This document shows, piece after piece, positions 12,880-14,330 of a stretch of 14,330 nucleotides of DNA (positions are counted from its first letter, which is position 1; each line of letters opens with the position of its first letter). The stretch is from Saprospiraceae bacterium (GTDB lineage: Bacteria > Bacteroidota > Bacteroidia > Chitinophagales > Saprospiraceae): the NCBI GenBank assembly GCA_020436865.1, contig JAGQXA010000155.1, positions 1 to 14,330 of the forward strand. The letters are read 5' to 3'. The notes under the pieces are model-generated. The model was not told the DNA's origin. It did not search any database and saw only the letters and a list, made by a program, of their open reading frames with translations. The position numbers and the translations under genes were made by a program.

Positions 12880-14330
12880 ATGGACGTCACTACCCTCCCC
12901 TTTTCGGAAATCCCGCAGTTTTCCAGCCGCGACAAGGCTTATGTCGAACAGGACCCACGGCTCCGGCCCTTCTACCGGCATCCACCAACCCTGACAGCCT
13001 TCGCCGACGCCCTGGCAGCAAAGCAACGCGCCGACATCGACCGGCCTTTACTCCTGCGCGTTCTAAGAGACCAATACGCCCAGCTCGACCGGGAAGAGGC
13101 GGTGATAGCCAACATCGAACGACTGGCCGATGAAAAAACGTTTACGGTGGTCACGGCCCATCAGCCGTGTTTATTCACAGGCCCCCTTTATTTCATTTAC
13201 AAGATCGCCTCGGCGATCCGCCTGACGGAAGTGTTGCAGGCGACCTATCCGGACTATCACTTTGTTCCCGTGTTCGTAACCGGCGGAGAAGATCACGATT
13301 TTGCCGAGATCAACCACGCGCACTTGTTCGGGCAAACGATCGAGTGGGAGAACGACGAGGCAGGGCCGGTAGGGCGCATGAAAACAACCACCCTGGATGA
13401 ACCATTAGCGCGCCTCCGGGAAATCCTGGGCGATTCGGACAATGGCCGTCAAGCCTTCGATCTCGTAGCCACGGCCTACGGCAACCACCGGCAATATGGC
13501 ATGGCCACGATCGATCTGGTACACCAGCTCTTCAAGCGGTGGGGCCTGGTTGCGCTGAGCATGGACCATCCGGAGCTCAAGAAGCGGTTTCTCCCGATCA
13601 TGGAGGAAGAGCTTTTTTCGTCGCCTTCACAGCCGCTGATCGAGGCTACGACCCGCCAACTGGAAGAAGCCGGATTTTCCGGCCAGGCCTATGCCCGGGA
13701 GATCAACTTATTTTACTTGTCTGACCAATCGCGCGAACGGATCGTGCGCGAAAATGATCGGTACCAGGTGTTGAACACCGATTTTTCCTTCTCGGCAGAA
13801 GAACTGCGGCAGGAACTGCAAACCCATCCGGAACGCTTCAGCCCGAACGTGATCCTTCGCCCTCTTTACCAGGAAGCAATCCTCCCAAACCTGGCCTATG
13901 TGGGCGGCGGCGGCGAGTTGGCCTACTGGCTGGAACGCAAGTCGCAATTTGCCCATTTCGGGATCGATTTCCCCATCTTGATCCGTCGCAACTCCGTGCT
14001 TTGGATCGACAGCAGTGCAGCCAAACGTATGGAAAAACTAGGGCTGAGCGAGCGAGACATCCTGCGTAAGACCGACGACCTCATCCGCGAACACGTACAT
14101 GCACATGCATCGGAAGAGCTAAACCTGCAGGCTGAAAAGGAGGCCCTGAACGAGCTGTTCGATCGGGTCGCCGGCAAGGCCGGCAAGGTAGATCAGACTC
14201 TGGTCGGCGCCGTCGAAGCCGAAAGGGTCAAGCAGATCAAAAGCCTCGAGCAACTGGAAGGCCGGCTGGTGCGCGCCGAAAAACAAAAACACGAAAATGC
14301 GATCAATCAGATCCGGAGCATTCGCGACAA
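12880..14330 (+). CDS. bshC: Bacillithiol biosynthesis cysteine-adding enzyme BshC (3' end beyond window)
   Basis: BshC carries out the last step of bacillithiol synthesis, joining cysteine to glucosaminyl-malate. The frame is open from the ATG at 12880-12882 to the right edge, 483 codons. Family members are about 520-540 residues, so roughly 40-60 are missing. Typical BshC segments are VTAHQPCLFTGPLYFIYK (91-108), VFVTGGEDHDFAEINH (131-146), LRPLYQEAILPN (326-337) and VGGGGELAYWLERK (341-354). A helical C-terminal part from about 380 onward is rich in Glu, Lys and Leu and should form the family's coiled-coil dimerisation region. In the first segment this copy has TAHQP where I would expect TGHQ or TGQQ, and Cys97 is in the loop. 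An earlier ATG at 12863 is out of frame. bshA and bshB are not in the window; in Bacteroidota they are usually elsewhere. Confidence 0.93.
   Translation, partial: MDVTTLPFSEIPQFSSRDKAYVEQDPRLRPFYRHPPTLTAFADALAAKQRADIDRPLLLRVLRDQYAQLDREEAVIANIERLADEKTFTVVTAHQPCLFTGPLYFIYKIASAIRLTEVLQATYPDYHFVPVFVTGGEDHDFAEINHAHLFGQTIEWENDEAGPVGRMKTTTLDEPLARLREILGDSDNGRQAFDLVATAYGNHRQYGMATIDLVHQLFKRWGLVALSMDHPELKKRFLPIMEEELFSSPSQPLIEATTRQLEEAGFSGQAYAREINLFYLSDQSRERIVRENDRYQVLNTDFSFSAEELRQELQTHPERFSPNVILRPLYQEAILPNLAYVGGGGELAYWLERKSQFAHFGIDFPILIRRNSVLWIDSSAAKRMEKLGLSERDILRKTDDLIREHVHAHASEELNLQAEKEALNELFDRVAGKAGKVDQTLVGAVEAERVKQIKSLEQLEGRLVRAEKQKHENAINQIRSIRD

Noticed and set aside
12763..13026. Upstream extension of glpK (88 codons)
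   Set aside because: GlpK homology starts exactly at MEQYILSLDQG. The extension crosses the promoter region and overlaps bshC.

Overview
The window looks like a chromosomal segment of a Bacteroidota bacterium with mid-range GC content (judged by eye, not computed). The evidence is a secreted enzyme with a type IX secretion (T9SS) C-terminal sorting domain, signal peptides ending in A-Q, a bacillithiol gene (bshC), DUF4097-type and OMP_b-brl-type envelope proteins, weak Shine-Dalgarno sites, and several TAnnTTTG-type -7 promoter boxes. A marine or activated-sludge type member of Saprospiria (Lewinella-like) is possible but is only a guess. I see no mobile element, CRISPR array, tRNA, rRNA or phage gene. 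The window is gene-dense: no gap exceeds 300 bases and the largest is about 258 bases.

Layout. (1) 2450 down to 1, minus strand: mnmH (tRNA 2-selenouridine synthase), selD (selenophosphate synthase, start overlapping the mnmH end by 17 bases) and a partial four-helix membrane protein of unknown function that runs off the left edge. This looks like one selenium operon. (2) 2709-4382, plus: a secreted arylsulfotransferase-like enzyme with a T9SS type A tail, followed by a strong hairpin shared with the convergent gene. (3) 8202 down to 4433, minus: engB (ribosome-assembly GTPase), a large glycerolipid acyltransferase-like protein, a single-domain voltage-gated cation channel with a TVEGWNE filter, and a DEDDh exonuclease. 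They are spaced 26-42 bases apart and are probably co-transcribed. (4) 8425-11271, plus: an outer-membrane beta-barrel protein, an ECF sigma factor, a membrane-anchored probable anti-sigma factor with a duplicated motif, and an exported DUF4097-like beta-solenoid protein. This has the form of an envelope-signalling module. (5) 12762 down to 11284, minus: glpK. (6) 12880 to the right edge, plus: bshC, partial, divergent from glpK.

How they fit together. SelD makes selenophosphate, which MnmH uses to convert 2-thiouridine at the tRNA wobble position to 2-selenouridine. No selA, selB or tRNA-Sec is visible here, so selenium use through this locus appears to be for tRNA. The sigma/anti-sigma/DUF4097 set probably senses or remodels the envelope, but its signal cannot be read from the sequence. 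Most of the window is ordinary core-genome content. I do not see a clear undescribed multi-gene system. The best leads are the channel filter (a glycine after the filter glutamate, as I recall for the calcium-selective CavMr), the unknown membrane protein behind selD, the duplicated anti-sigma motif, and an acyltransferase whose usual motif-III glutamate is replaced by glycine.
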